A DNA stretch of 64,000 nucleotides, taken from positions 10,770 through 74,769 of the forward strand of contig JAZLLG010000033.1 of NCBI GenBank assembly GCA_045598045.1. The letters are read 5' to 3'. This DNA comes from RGIG3528 sp045598045. Its GTDB lineage: Bacteria; Bacillota; Clostridia; Lachnospirales; Lachnospiraceae. Shown piece by piece: positions 8,534 to 16,483 of this stretch; position 1 is the stretch's first letter; the number at the start of each line of letters is the position of its first letter. Under the pieces are notes generated by a model. The model did not search any database, had not been told where the DNA came from, and saw only the letters and a program-made list of their open reading frames with translations. Made by a program: the position numbers and the translations under genes.

Positions 8534-9904
8534 TTGATTAAGTCACCTACAAAAATAAAACAAAAAAAAGATATAAACATAGGTATTATCATCTTTCTTT
8601 TTATTCTCATTTACATCGGTATCTGTGTCTATATTTTCTTTACAAAGTCTGAAGTATCCCTCTATGTTGTCAGGCCGGGTACTTTATTTTCGGACAAAAC
8701 ATATACCGGAATCATCCTTCGTACCGAAGAAACCGTCAATACCAATATGGCAGGCTATGTAAATTACTATTTTCAGGAAGGTGACCGTATTTCCAAAAAC
8801 GAAACCGTTTATTCCATAGACTCGGATAAATCCATATATGACAAGCTAAGCGGTGACGGCTCGGAAATTATGCTTAATTCCGAGGATTTAATCGAACTTA
8901 AAGGGCAAATCAACAAAGCGTATCGTAATGCCCAAAACTTCAAGGACTATAAGGAACTTAAGGACAGCATCAATGTTTCTTATACAAGGCAGCTTGATAA
9001 ACGACTTATTCAAAACCTTAATAAACTTGTCAGAGAATCCAATATTGATGCAAGTTTTGAGGTTATTAAGTCTGAAAAGGCAGGAATTGTCTCTTTCTGC
9101 TTTGACAGTCTTTCGGAATTAACCGAAGAAGCGCTTAGTAAAGATCTTTTCGATAATATCGAGGAAGAGCAGGTACTCTATACATCCGACCTTCTTGAAA
9201 CAAATGCTCCTGTCTATAAAATCATAACCGAAGATGACTGGAAAATAGCGGTTATGATTGATGAAGAGCTTTTTTACAAGCTTCATGACAAGGATTCCGT
9301 ATCTTTCACAATAAATTCCGAGCAGACAATAACTGCACCGGTTAAAGTTCTTACCAAAAAAGAAGAATATTATGCTGTAATAAGCTTATCAAAATATATT
9401 ACCAATTACACAGACTGCAGATATGTTGATATTTCGTTTGATACAGCCAAAACCGAAGGTTTGAAGTTGCCTCTTTCTGCAATCGCTTATAAAAATTATT
9501 ATCGTGTTCCTTCCGAATACTTTACTTATGATTCAAAAGAAAATTCGGTCTTTCTTTCAATTGAATTTTATGATAAAAACAGCGGAGAGCGTGCTTACAA
9601 ACAAACCGAAACCGAAGTATTTTATGATGATGGCGCTTTCAAATATATCGATTGCAACCTGTTTCCCGAGGAAACGTACATCCTTGTCGGCGGTGGAAAC
9701 AGAATTATGCTCAATACATACATAACAAAGCTTGAGGGCGCATACAACATTAACGATGGTTATGCTGTTTTCAAACGTATCGAAAGACTTGAAACGAATG
9801 ATGAGTACACGCTCATCAGAAAGAACTCGACTTCAGGGCTTGCTGAATTCGATCATGTTGCTCTTGATGTATTGAAAATCAAAGAAGGCGAAGTCATCTA
9901 TTAG
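8534..9904 (+). CDS. HlyD-like membrane-anchored adaptor protein
   Basis: This 456-residue protein has a basic N-terminus, one membrane helix at about residues 18-39, and a large extracytoplasmic part. That part resembles the HlyD/membrane-fusion layout: a beta-barrel/lipoyl half (ETVNTNMAGYVNYYFQEGDRI), a helical stretch, then the returning lipoyl half (SEKAGIVSFCFDSL). Such genes often sit just before yggS, sepF, ylmH and divIVA in clostridia; yggS and ylmH are missing here. The start is TTG 8534, because AAGGAG lies 9 nt upstream of it. A farther in-frame TTG at 8513 would sit inside the terminator and ahead of that ribosome site. The substrate and partners are unknown. Confidence 0.65.
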   Translation: MIKSPTKIKQKKDINIGIIIFLFILIYIGICVYIFFTKSEVSLYVVRPGTLFSDKTYTGIILRTEETVNTNMAGYVNYYFQEGDRISKNETVYSIDSDKSIYDKLSGDGSEIMLNSEDLIELKGQINKAYRNAQNFKDYKELKDSINVSYTRQLDKRLIQNLNKLVRESNIDASFEVIKSEKAGIVSFCFDSLSELTEEALSKDLFDNIEEEQVLYTSDLLETNAPVYKIITEDDWKIAVMIDEELFYKLHDKDSVSFTINSEQTITAPVKVLTKKEEYYAVISLSKYITNYTDCRYVDISFDTAKTEGLKLPLSAIAYKNYYRVPSEYFTYDSKENSVFLSIEFYDKNSGERAYKQTETEVFYDDGAFKYIDCNLFPEETYILVGGGNRIMLNTYITKLEGAYNINDGYAVFKRIERLETNDEYTLIRKNSTSGLAEFDHVALDVLKIKEGEVIY

Positions 9905-9937
9905 TATCAAAATAAACCGATATAAAATGTTTTGCGG

Positions 9938-9966
9938 TTGACATCCGAAGCGAAAAATAAGATAAT
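9938..9966 (+). promoter_or_regulatory. Sigma-A promoter for sepF-divIVA-lspA-rluD
   Basis: A perfect -35 TTGACA (9938-9943) is followed by a 17-bp spacer and GATAAT (9961-9966). The site lies in the 109-bp gap before sepF, leaving an untranslated leader of about 40 nt. Confidence 0.85.
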
Positions 9967-10013
9967 ATTTCTGTTTAAACCGAATATGAATAAATGATTT
10001 TTGAGGTATAGAA

Positions 10014-10592
10014 ATGGCTAAAATTATTCAAAAAATACTTGATTCAATGAAGTTGAATGAAGAAGATGATGACTATGATGAGGACGATTTCGAGACGAAA
10101 CCCGAGCCCGAAAGAGTAAAGAGGGAACAGCCCGAAAGAAACGTTCGTAAATATGAGCCAAGAAGAAGTGCTTTTGAGGATGATGAGGATGACGAAGATG
10201 AGATCCCCGTTCCCGTTAAGCGCACACCAAGAGAAGATAAGCCTGTTGCAAGGCAGGCCCAGTCTTCAGGAAGGACATATGTACCCATGAGAAGCAGTTC
10301 ATCTCCGTCAGACATTTGCATTTTCCACCCCAAGCGTTTTGAGGACTCACAGGAAATCTGTGACATGCTTAAGCAGGGAAGAGTAGTTTTTGTTAATTTC
10401 GAAGCACTGAACGATGGCAACGCTCAAAGAATAATGGATTTCATTTCAGGTGCGGTATATTCTCTTGATGCAAATATCCACCAGATATCCAATTATAATT
10501 TTGTCATTGCTCCCGATAAAGTTGAAATAAGCGGAGATTACATTGATTCTCTTAAAGCCGGGAGTTTTGAAGTTCCTGTTCTCGGTAAATGA
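10014..10592 (+). CDS. sepF: Cell division protein SepF
   Basis: SepF anchors FtsZ to the membrane and bundles its filaments. The N-terminal residues (MAKIIQKILDSMKL) form the amphipathic membrane helix. A long acidic and charged linker (about 15-85) follows, then the compact SepF domain (about 95-185) with VVFVNFEALNDGNAQRIMDF and the GAVYSLDANI strand. At 192 residues it is slightly longer than average because of the linker. It is the first gene after a strong promoter and 17 bp before divIVA. Confidence 0.95.
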   Translation: MAKIIQKILDSMKLNEEDDDYDEDDFETKPEPERVKREQPERNVRKYEPRRSAFEDDEDDEDEIPVPVKRTPREDKPVARQAQSSGRTYVPMRSSSSPSDICIFHPKRFEDSQEICDMLKQGRVVFVNFEALNDGNAQRIMDFISGAVYSLDANIHQISNYNFVIAPDKVEISGDYIDSLKAGSFEVPVLGK

Positions 10593-10609
10593 TATAAAAG
10601 GGGTTTATT

Positions 10610-11188
10610 ATGCTTACACCGGTAGAAATTCAAAACAAAAACTTTAAGTCTTCAGGCCTTGGCTATGATAAAAAAGATGTAGATGTTTTCATGCAGGAAA
10701 TCACTGACAGCTATGAAAGTGTCTACAGGGAAAAGATTGAGCTCGAAGATAAGCTTAATTCAACTCTTGAAGCACTTAATCATTACAAAAATATCGAAAA
10801 AACAATGCAAAAAGCCCTCATTCTTGCTGAAAAAACCGCTGAAGAAGAAAAGGCCGCTGCGCTTACAAATGCACGTCAGATAGAAAATGATGCAACTACA
10901 AGAGCCCAGATTATTTTAAGTGATGCACGCCGTGAGCTTGACAGCATCAAACAGCAGATAATCGGCCTTAAGCAGGCTTTTGAAAGCTACAAAATCAATC
11001 TTAAAAATCTTGCGCAGGCTCAGATTGATCTTGTTGATTCAGGCAGCTTTAATCTGACTGTCAACGATGATGTTCTTAACATTACTTCAATGGAGCCTTT
11101 CCGCCCGGAAAGATTTGATGCTTCAGAAGAAGAGGAACTTCCTGAAATTCAGCTTCCGGAAGGTTTCGACTTTATAGATGGAAAATAA
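10610..11188 (+). CDS. divIVA: DivIVA-family cell-pole/septum protein
   Basis: DivIVA binds negatively curved membrane and organises poles or septa. The N-terminal lipid-binding module is clear (LTPVEIQNKNFKSSGLGYDKKDVDVF), followed by a coiled coil from about residue 28 to 140 and an acidic C-terminal tail. The 192-residue length is normal. AAAGGGG precedes ATG 10610. The sepF-divIVA order is widely conserved in Firmicutes; ylmH, often between them, is absent. Confidence 0.93.
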   Translation: MLTPVEIQNKNFKSSGLGYDKKDVDVFMQEITDSYESVYREKIELEDKLNSTLEALNHYKNIEKTMQKALILAEKTAEEEKAAALTNARQIENDATTRAQIILSDARRELDSIKQQIIGLKQAFESYKINLKNLAQAQIDLVDSGSFNLTVNDDVLNITSMEPFRPERFDASEEEELPEIQLPEGFDFIDGK

Positions 11189-11214
11189 TGAAAAGGTTTT
11201 ACGGTTATTTTTAA

Positions 11215-11784
11215 ATGAAAAAATCAATTAATAAAATTGCATATGTTATTCAAGCCTTTTTGTGCATTGTTCTTGTGTGCATCGATCAACTTACAAAAAT
11301 ATATGCAAGAAACAGCCTTAATCCTGCAAACGGTGGGGAAAGCAAGAGCCTGATAAAGGGAGTCTTTTCTTTTACATATCTCGAAAACAGAGGCTCCATT
11401 TGGGGCATATTACAGGGTAAAATTGACCTTCTGCTTATTGTTTCGGTTCTTCTTTTTGTTTTCCTTGTATATGTTTACATCCGTGTTCCGAAAGAAAAAA
11501 AGTATTTACTCCTTCTTTTTATTGACAGTGTTATGATTGCCGGAGCCATCGGAAACACGATTGACCGTATATTCTTCGGATATGTAACGGATTTTATTTA
11601 TTTTGAACTTGTTAATTTCCCGATATTCAATTTTGCTGATTGTTGTATAACCGTTGCGGCTGTTACTACAATCATTGTTATCCTCACCAAATATAAGGAT
11701 GACAACTTTGAATTTCTTGGCTTCAAAAAGAAAAAAGAAACAGAAGTCTCTACAGAAGAAGCATCTGAAGATAAAAAAGACTGA
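11215..11784 (+). CDS. lspA: Lipoprotein signal peptidase (signal peptidase II)
   Basis: LspA cleaves signal peptides of lipid-modified prolipoproteins in the membrane. Four membrane helices can be seen. The two catalytic aspartates are Asp117 in GNTIDR and Asp142 in FNFADC. The ENRG motif reads ENRGSIWG where ENRGAAFG is more usual. A charged C-terminal tail of about 35 residues is rich in Lys and Glu. The Cys-rich lipoprotein encoded near 62 kb would be one of its substrates. The stop overlaps the rluD start by one base. Confidence 0.93.
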   Translation: MKKSINKIAYVIQAFLCIVLVCIDQLTKIYARNSLNPANGGESKSLIKGVFSFTYLENRGSIWGILQGKIDLLLIVSVLLFVFLVYVYIRVPKEKKYLLLLFIDSVMIAGAIGNTIDRIFFGYVTDFIYFELVNFPIFNFADCCITVAAVTTIIVILTKYKDDNFEFLGFKKKKETEVSTEEASEDKKD

Positions 11785-12704
11785 TGGATAAGGCATTAAT
11801 CACAATTGATGAAGAATTTGCCGATGAAAGGCTGGATAAAGTTCTGGCAGCTTCCATTGACAGACTTTCCAGAACCGCTATTCAAAAACTAATTGATGGC
11901 GGTTTTATTTCTGTTAACGGTAAAATTCCCAAACCAAGCTACAGAGTATCGGATGGAGAAATTGTATCCGTTGAATTTCCTGAAAACGAAGAACCGGATA
12001 TTGTTGCCGAAGATATCCCTCTTGATATTTTATACGAAGATAATGATGTACTTATCGTAAATAAACCTAAGGATATGGTTGTTCATCCTGCAGCAGGCCA
12101 TTACAGCGGAACACTTGTCAATGCGATTATGTATCATTGCAAAGATTCTCTTTCGGGTATAAACGGTGTTTTGAGACCGGGAATCGTTCATCGCATTGAT
12201 AAAGACACAACAGGGGCACTTATTGTATGTAAAAACGATATTGCCCATCAGTTTATTTCCGATCAGCTGAAGGTTCATTCGATTACAAGAGCATATGTAG
12301 CTATCGCAAAAGGCTCATTTAAGAACCTCGAAGGCAGGATCGAGGCTCCGATAGGTCGTAGTCCCGAAGACAGGCTGAAAATGGCTGTTAATTACAAAAA
12401 CGGCAAAGAGGCAATTACAAATTATAAAGTACTGGATGAGTTGAACGGTCGTTATTCATATATTGAATGCAGACTTGAAACCGGAAGAACTCATCAGATT
12501 CGTGTTCATATGTCATCCTTGAATCATCCGCTGCTTGGAGATGAGCTTTATGGTGGTTTGGAAAAAGGACTTAACTTGCAGGGGCAATGTCTTCATGCCA
12601 GAGACATTGGATTTATTCATCCGACAACGCATGAATATGTCGAGTTTTCAGCGCCAATTCCCGATTATTTCAACAAACTATTATTGAGGTTTAAAAACAA
12701 ATGA
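11784..12704 (+). CDS. rluD: RluD-type rRNA pseudouridine synthase
   Basis: This enzyme isomerises specific uridines in 23S rRNA. It has an N-terminal S4 RNA-binding domain (about 12-75) and the pseudouridine synthase core with catalytic Asp139 in HRIDKDTTGAL. The later ETGRTHQIRVH motif is also present. Its 306 residues match the RluD/YlyB type that commonly follows lspA in Firmicutes. The exact target uridines cannot be read from sequence. The start overlaps the lspA stop (TGATG) and its stop overlaps the next start (ATGA). Confidence 0.92.
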   Translation: MDKALITIDEEFADERLDKVLAASIDRLSRTAIQKLIDGGFISVNGKIPKPSYRVSDGEIVSVEFPENEEPDIVAEDIPLDILYEDNDVLIVNKPKDMVVHPAAGHYSGTLVNAIMYHCKDSLSGINGVLRPGIVHRIDKDTTGALIVCKNDIAHQFISDQLKVHSITRAYVAIAKGSFKNLEGRIEAPIGRSPEDRLKMAVNYKNGKEAITNYKVLDELNGRYSYIECRLETGRTHQIRVHMSSLNHPLLGDELYGGLEKGLNLQGQCLHARDIGFIHPTTHEYVEFSAPIPDYFNKLLLRFKNK

Positions 12705-13924
12705 AAAGAAATATGATAGAAGACCTCAAAATATGGGGAGAAACAGCTGAAAATCCATTTTTTCTTTACGGATTACACGGTGTGGGAAAAACGTACCTTG
12801 TTAATTCATACGTAAACAATTTTTCAACTTCATTTATTTATTTTAAAACGGAAGAGTCCGATTACTACAAAGCATTTATTGAAGGTGATGCGCCGCTTGA
12901 CTTTGTGGCAGAGCATTTTGGTCTTAATAATGATTCATTAAAAAATGAGATTGTAATTTTTGATGATACGGAAAATTACGTAAAAACAGCCTCAAAGCTT
13001 ATTCGCTTCGCCATAATCAATAAATGTAAGTGGATTTTTATTTCGGATTATGACTATTTAAGAAATACGACATCGGGACTTACCAAAAAACAGCTTTTCC
13101 CGGTTCAGTTTGATGAATTTCTTGTGGCAGTGGGAAGCGAATGGTATGTAGAAGCGATAAAAGGACATTTTGAAAGCCGCAAAAAGCTTCCTGATATTGT
13201 TCACAATGAGCTTTTATCCGATTTTGAAGAATACATTTGGGTTGGTGGAATGCCTGAAGTTCTTTCAAATTATGTCGAAACACGTTCATCGATTAATGTA
13301 ACCGGACTGCAAAAAAGAAATAAAAAGCTTTCTTTGAGTCTGGATTTTGCGGAAGATAATCGTAAAGTAAAGTGCGATCAGGTGCTTTCATGCCTGGGCG
13401 AACAGCTTTACAAAGATAATCAGAAATTTATGTTCAACGTTATTCGAAACGGAGTAACATATAACATGTATGCCGATACACTTGATTATCTTGAAGGAAG
13501 AGGATTAATTATCAGGCAAAATGAATATTCATCCAAAAAGAAATTTAAATTGTTTTATCCTGAATTTTCATTTATTTCTTCTTCAAGACATGATGAAATT
13601 ACAGATGTAGAATATAATTTGCGTATCCAAAATTATGTTCTACAGACGTTGAAACAAAAAGGCATAGAATGTTGCTTTTGGGAATCCGGGAACAGAGCGG
13701 ACCTGGATTTTGTCATTCGAACAATTGACACACAATTTCCTGTAGATTTTGGATTTTCATCCAAAAACAATTCAAAATCAGTTTCGTCATTTACTAAAAA
13801 AACAGGAGCGGAGTTTTCGCTTGTAATCAGTGATTCCAACTATTTTACTGAGGTTGGACGTTATTCTGTACCGGTTTATTCTCTGTTCTGTTTTGACGTG
13901 GAAGATGCGACTAAAAAAATCTGA
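12701..13924 (+). CDS. AAA_14/DUF4143-family ATPase
   Basis: This 407-residue protein has Walker A YGLHGVGKTYLV (about 24-35), a Walker B strand (EIVIFDDTENYV), and the LTKKQLFPVQFDEFL segment that in this family follows sensor 1. Its C-terminal half is of the DUF4143 type (VGGMPEVLSNYV), ending in a restriction-endonuclease-like fold segment (CCFWESGNRADLDFVI). Such ATPases are common and mobile in Clostridia, with no settled function. Here it overlaps rluD by 4 bp and so is co-transcribed with the lipoprotein/rRNA genes, an unusual place for the family. Confidence 0.8.
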   Translation: MKRNMIEDLKIWGETAENPFFLYGLHGVGKTYLVNSYVNNFSTSFIYFKTEESDYYKAFIEGDAPLDFVAEHFGLNNDSLKNEIVIFDDTENYVKTASKLIRFAIINKCKWIFISDYDYLRNTTSGLTKKQLFPVQFDEFLVAVGSEWYVEAIKGHFESRKKLPDIVHNELLSDFEEYIWVGGMPEVLSNYVETRSSINVTGLQKRNKKLSLSLDFAEDNRKVKCDQVLSCLGEQLYKDNQKFMFNVIRNGVTYNMYADTLDYLEGRGLIIRQNEYSSKKKFKLFYPEFSFISSSRHDEITDVEYNLRIQNYVLQTLKQKGIECCFWESGNRADLDFVIRTIDTQFPVDFGFSSKNNSKSVSSFTKKTGAEFSLVISDSNYFTEVGRYSVPVYSLFCFDVEDATKKI

Positions 13925-13932
13925 AAATTTGT

Positions 13933-13973
13933 AATGTCAAGTCTTGACATTCATATTTCTACCGTGATAGAAT
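13933..13973 (+). promoter_or_regulatory. Promoter with a 19-bp palindromic operator for the BlaI-like gene
   Basis: AATGTCAAG and CTTGACATT form a perfect palindrome around a single T (13933-13951). Its right half contains the -35 TTGACA (13944-13949). TAGAAT at 13968-13973 is a fitting -10 with an 18-bp spacer. A second inverted pair, TCTACC at 13958 and GGTAGA at 13997, flanks the expected start of transcription. This layout is typical of an autorepressed regulator. Confidence 0.7.
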
Positions 13974-14026
13974 TATCTCGCTTTTTCGACTACGAAGGTA
14001 GATAAAAATGTTTCCGGGGTTATGCT

Positions 14027-14404
14027 ATGAGTGAAGAAATCCGTTTACATGAAGGTGAACTTAATGTCATGGAACTTCTCTGGTCAAACAGAGAATTGGC
14101 AGCCAAAGATATAGCTGCAATCATCAAAGAGTACATTGGCTGGGAGAAAAATACCACATATACAGTAATTAATCGACTTATCGATAAAGGTGCCATAAAG
14201 AGAGAAGAGCCCGGTTTCCTTTGCAGTGCGCTTATTTCAAAGCGTACGGTTCAGGACATAGAGACTCAGGCTCTTTTTGACAAGGTATATAACGGTTCAA
14301 TCAGCAATTTCTTTAATGAATATCTTAAAACTAAGCAGCTTAAGCCTGCTGAAATTATTGAACTTGAGAAAGTCCTTGCGGAGCAGAAATCTTTCAGATA
14401 TTAA
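14027..14404 (+). CDS. BlaI/MecI/CopY-family transcriptional repressor
   Basis: The 125-residue protein has the winged-helix layout of the penicillinase-repressor family: LHEGELNVMELLW, then KNTTYTVINRLIDKGAIKRE as the recognition helix and wing, and a short C-terminal dimerisation helix. Classic members repress beta-lactamase or copper-export genes and are cleaved by a BlaR1-type sensor. Neither a sensor nor a target enzyme is next to it, so the signal is unknown. The palindrome over its own -35 suggests autoregulation. A clean terminator follows, so it is transcribed alone. Confidence 0.88.
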   Translation: MSEEIRLHEGELNVMELLWSNRELAAKDIAAIIKEYIGWEKNTTYTVINRLIDKGAIKREEPGFLCSALISKRTVQDIETQALFDKVYNGSISNFFNEYLKTKQLKPAEIIELEKVLAEQKSFRY

Positions 14405-14411
14405 CATTAGT

Positions 14412-14438
14412 GCTTGTCCTTTGTGACAAGCTTTTTTT
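14412..14438 (+). terminator. Intrinsic terminator after the BlaI-like gene
   Basis: Perfect 7-bp arms GCTTGTC (14412-14418) and GACAAGC (14425-14431), with a 6-nt loop, are followed by seven T residues. Confidence 0.9.
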
Positions 14439-14459
14439 ATAATGTTTATAGTTATTTTT

Positions 14460-14488
14460 TTGACATTCGATTGTGTAAATTATAAAAT
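14460..14488 (+). promoter_or_regulatory. Sigma-A promoter for the GGDEF-EAL gene
   Basis: TTGACA (14460-14465), a 17-bp spacer and TAAAAT (14483-14488) lie 45 bp before ATG 14534. The preceding terminator makes this gene a single unit. Confidence 0.8.
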
Positions 14489-14533
14489 AAGAAGATGAAA
14501 TAATAAAACAATTCTTGAAAAGCAGGTATATAA

Positions 14534-16480
14534 ATGACCTATTATGATTTTCAATTATTTCTTTTAGCTCTCGGTGGTGCTATGTGTTTGCTTATAGCAC
14601 TGTTTTCTTTGCTTATTGAATTCAAATCCAAAACAAGAAAGGCTTCACTTTTTGTAATTGAATTTTCCACATCTGTATTGCTGTTTGCAGACAGAGTTGC
14701 TTATATATATCGTGGAAACACTTCTGTCAGAGGTCATTTTGCTGTCAGAGTTTCTAATTTCCTCACATTCTTCCTTGTTTATGTTTTACTGGTTGGTCTT
14801 AATATGTTCATACGAACATACGCTCATAGTAAAAAAGAAAAGAAGAGAACAGACTTCAGACTCCTGAATTATATTTCTTATGTCGGAATGTTGATGCTTA
14901 TTATTTCACAGTTTACCGGATGGTATTATTACTTTGATGAAAACAATAAGTATACGCGAGGAAATCTCTTTGTTATATCATTCCTTATGCCTCTTATCAT
15001 TATTGGTCTTACGTTTATAACTATTTTAAGGATACGTAAGCACCTTCCTAAGCTGATTTTTATTTCATCAATCGTTTATTCCGTATTGCCTCTGACTGGA
15101 GCCATAATACAGGTTTTCCTTTATGGTACGTCATTGTTCAACTTACTTATCTGTGTTGCGGCAATCACTCTTTTCGCGCTTGTTCTTTTGGATCAGAATG
15201 CTTTCTTAAGATTAACGGCTACGACAGATAAGCTTACGGGTGTCTATAATTCCTACGGTTTCCGAAACGAAGTTGAAAGAATCTGTAATGAAAAAAGAAG
15301 TATTTACTACGATGCCTTTTATTTTGATATTGTTCGAATGGGTGTTATTAACAGTAAGTACGGAAACAGCGTAGGAGATTTTGTTCTTAAGAAATACGTT
15401 CACATTATTAAGAAAAAAATGCAAAAGGATGAGGTGCTTGGGCGTCTCGGCGGAGATTTCTTTATTGCCCTCGTTAAGAAAGAAAATTCAGATGCATTTC
15501 TTGAGCTTCTTTCAAGCGTTGAAATACCTCTTGAAGAAGTAGGAAGAAAGAATATTAAGCTTTCGGCAATAGCCGGTATCTATCATGTTGATGAGGATTC
15601 AACAACAGCGGATCAGATTATCGCTTATGTTTCAACAGCAGCCAATTTTGCGAAAAACATTAAGAAAAAGCCTTATTTCGTTTTGACAAAAGAAATGATT
15701 CAGGAACTGGACAATCAGGGGCAACTTATTGAAAATCTTCCTGAATATATGGATAATCGTGAATTTGTTCCATTTTATCAGCCAAAGGTAAATCTTGAAA
15801 CAAATAAGCTTTGCGGAGCGGAAGCGCTTTGCAGATGGTTCCATGACGGATGCTTTGTTCCTCCTTATAAGTTTATTCCTCTTTTTGAAGAAAGCGACAA
15901 TATTTGTTCATTCGATTTTTACATGCTCAACAGAGTATGCGAAGACATAAAGCGTTGGCTGGATGAAGGCCTTAGTGTTCCGGTAATATCCGTCAATTTC
16001 TCTCGTAAAAACCTTGGGAATCCGATTCTTGCCGAAGAAATCCAGAACGTTGTCAAGAGCTATGGAATTCCTCTTGAACTTGTGCAGATTGAAATTACCG
16101 AAACAATTGACGAATATCCTTTTGAATATCTGAAGGGTGTTGTAGAAGCTTTACAAAGATACGGTCTTTCGGCTGCAATCGATGATTTCGGTGTAGGAAG
16201 CTCGTCCATCAGACTTTTGAAAGATGTTCCTTTTGATGTACTTAAAATTGATAAGTCTTTTGTTGATTCACTTACAGATAAAGACTGTACATTCCTTAAA
16301 CATATTATCGGAATGGCAGAAGAGGCCGGTGCAAGCGTAATTGCGGAAGGCGTAGAGAAAGAAGAGCAGATTAATGTACTTAAGAATCTTGGATGTCATG
16401 AAATTCAAGGCTATTACTTTGATAAACCTCTTCAGAAAGAAGATTTTAAAGCAAGACTTGCAGAACCTGAATATAAATAA
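14534..16480 (+). CDS. Membrane GGDEF-EAL protein, probable c-di-GMP phosphodiesterase
   Basis: The N-terminal about 225 residues hold seven or so membrane helices, a likely sensory module. The GGDEF domain follows but its signature is GGDFF (306-310), so the catalytic Glu is Phe and cyclase activity is unlikely. The EAL domain keeps EAL at 430-432, EITETI, IDDFGVGSS, VLKIDKSFV, EGVE and QGYYF, all expected for an active c-di-GMP phosphodiesterase. The degenerate GGDEF may bind GTP and regulate the EAL domain, as known for some hybrid proteins. The 648-residue gene is convergent with the recombinase gene, leaving 3 bp between stops. Confidence 0.93.
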   Translation: MTYYDFQLFLLALGGAMCLLIALFSLLIEFKSKTRKASLFVIEFSTSVLLFADRVAYIYRGNTSVRGHFAVRVSNFLTFFLVYVLLVGLNMFIRTYAHSKKEKKRTDFRLLNYISYVGMLMLIISQFTGWYYYFDENNKYTRGNLFVISFLMPLIIIGLTFITILRIRKHLPKLIFISSIVYSVLPLTGAIIQVFLYGTSLFNLLICVAAITLFALVLLDQNAFLRLTATTDKLTGVYNSYGFRNEVERICNEKRSIYYDAFYFDIVRMGVINSKYGNSVGDFVLKKYVHIIKKKMQKDEVLGRLGGDFFIALVKKENSDAFLELLSSVEIPLEEVGRKNIKLSAIAGIYHVDEDSTTADQIIAYVSTAANFAKNIKKKPYFVLTKEMIQELDNQGQLIENLPEYMDNREFVPFYQPKVNLETNKLCGAEALCRWFHDGCFVPPYKFIPLFEESDNICSFDFYMLNRVCEDIKRWLDEGLSVPVISVNFSRKNLGNPILAEEIQNVVKSYGIPLELVQIEITETIDEYPFEYLKGVVEALQRYGLSAAIDDFGVGSSSIRLLKDVPFDVLKIDKSFVDSLTDKDCTFLKHIIGMAEEAGASVIAEGVEKEEQINVLKNLGCHEIQGYYFDKPLQKEDFKARLAEPEYK

Positions 16481-16483
16481 GAT

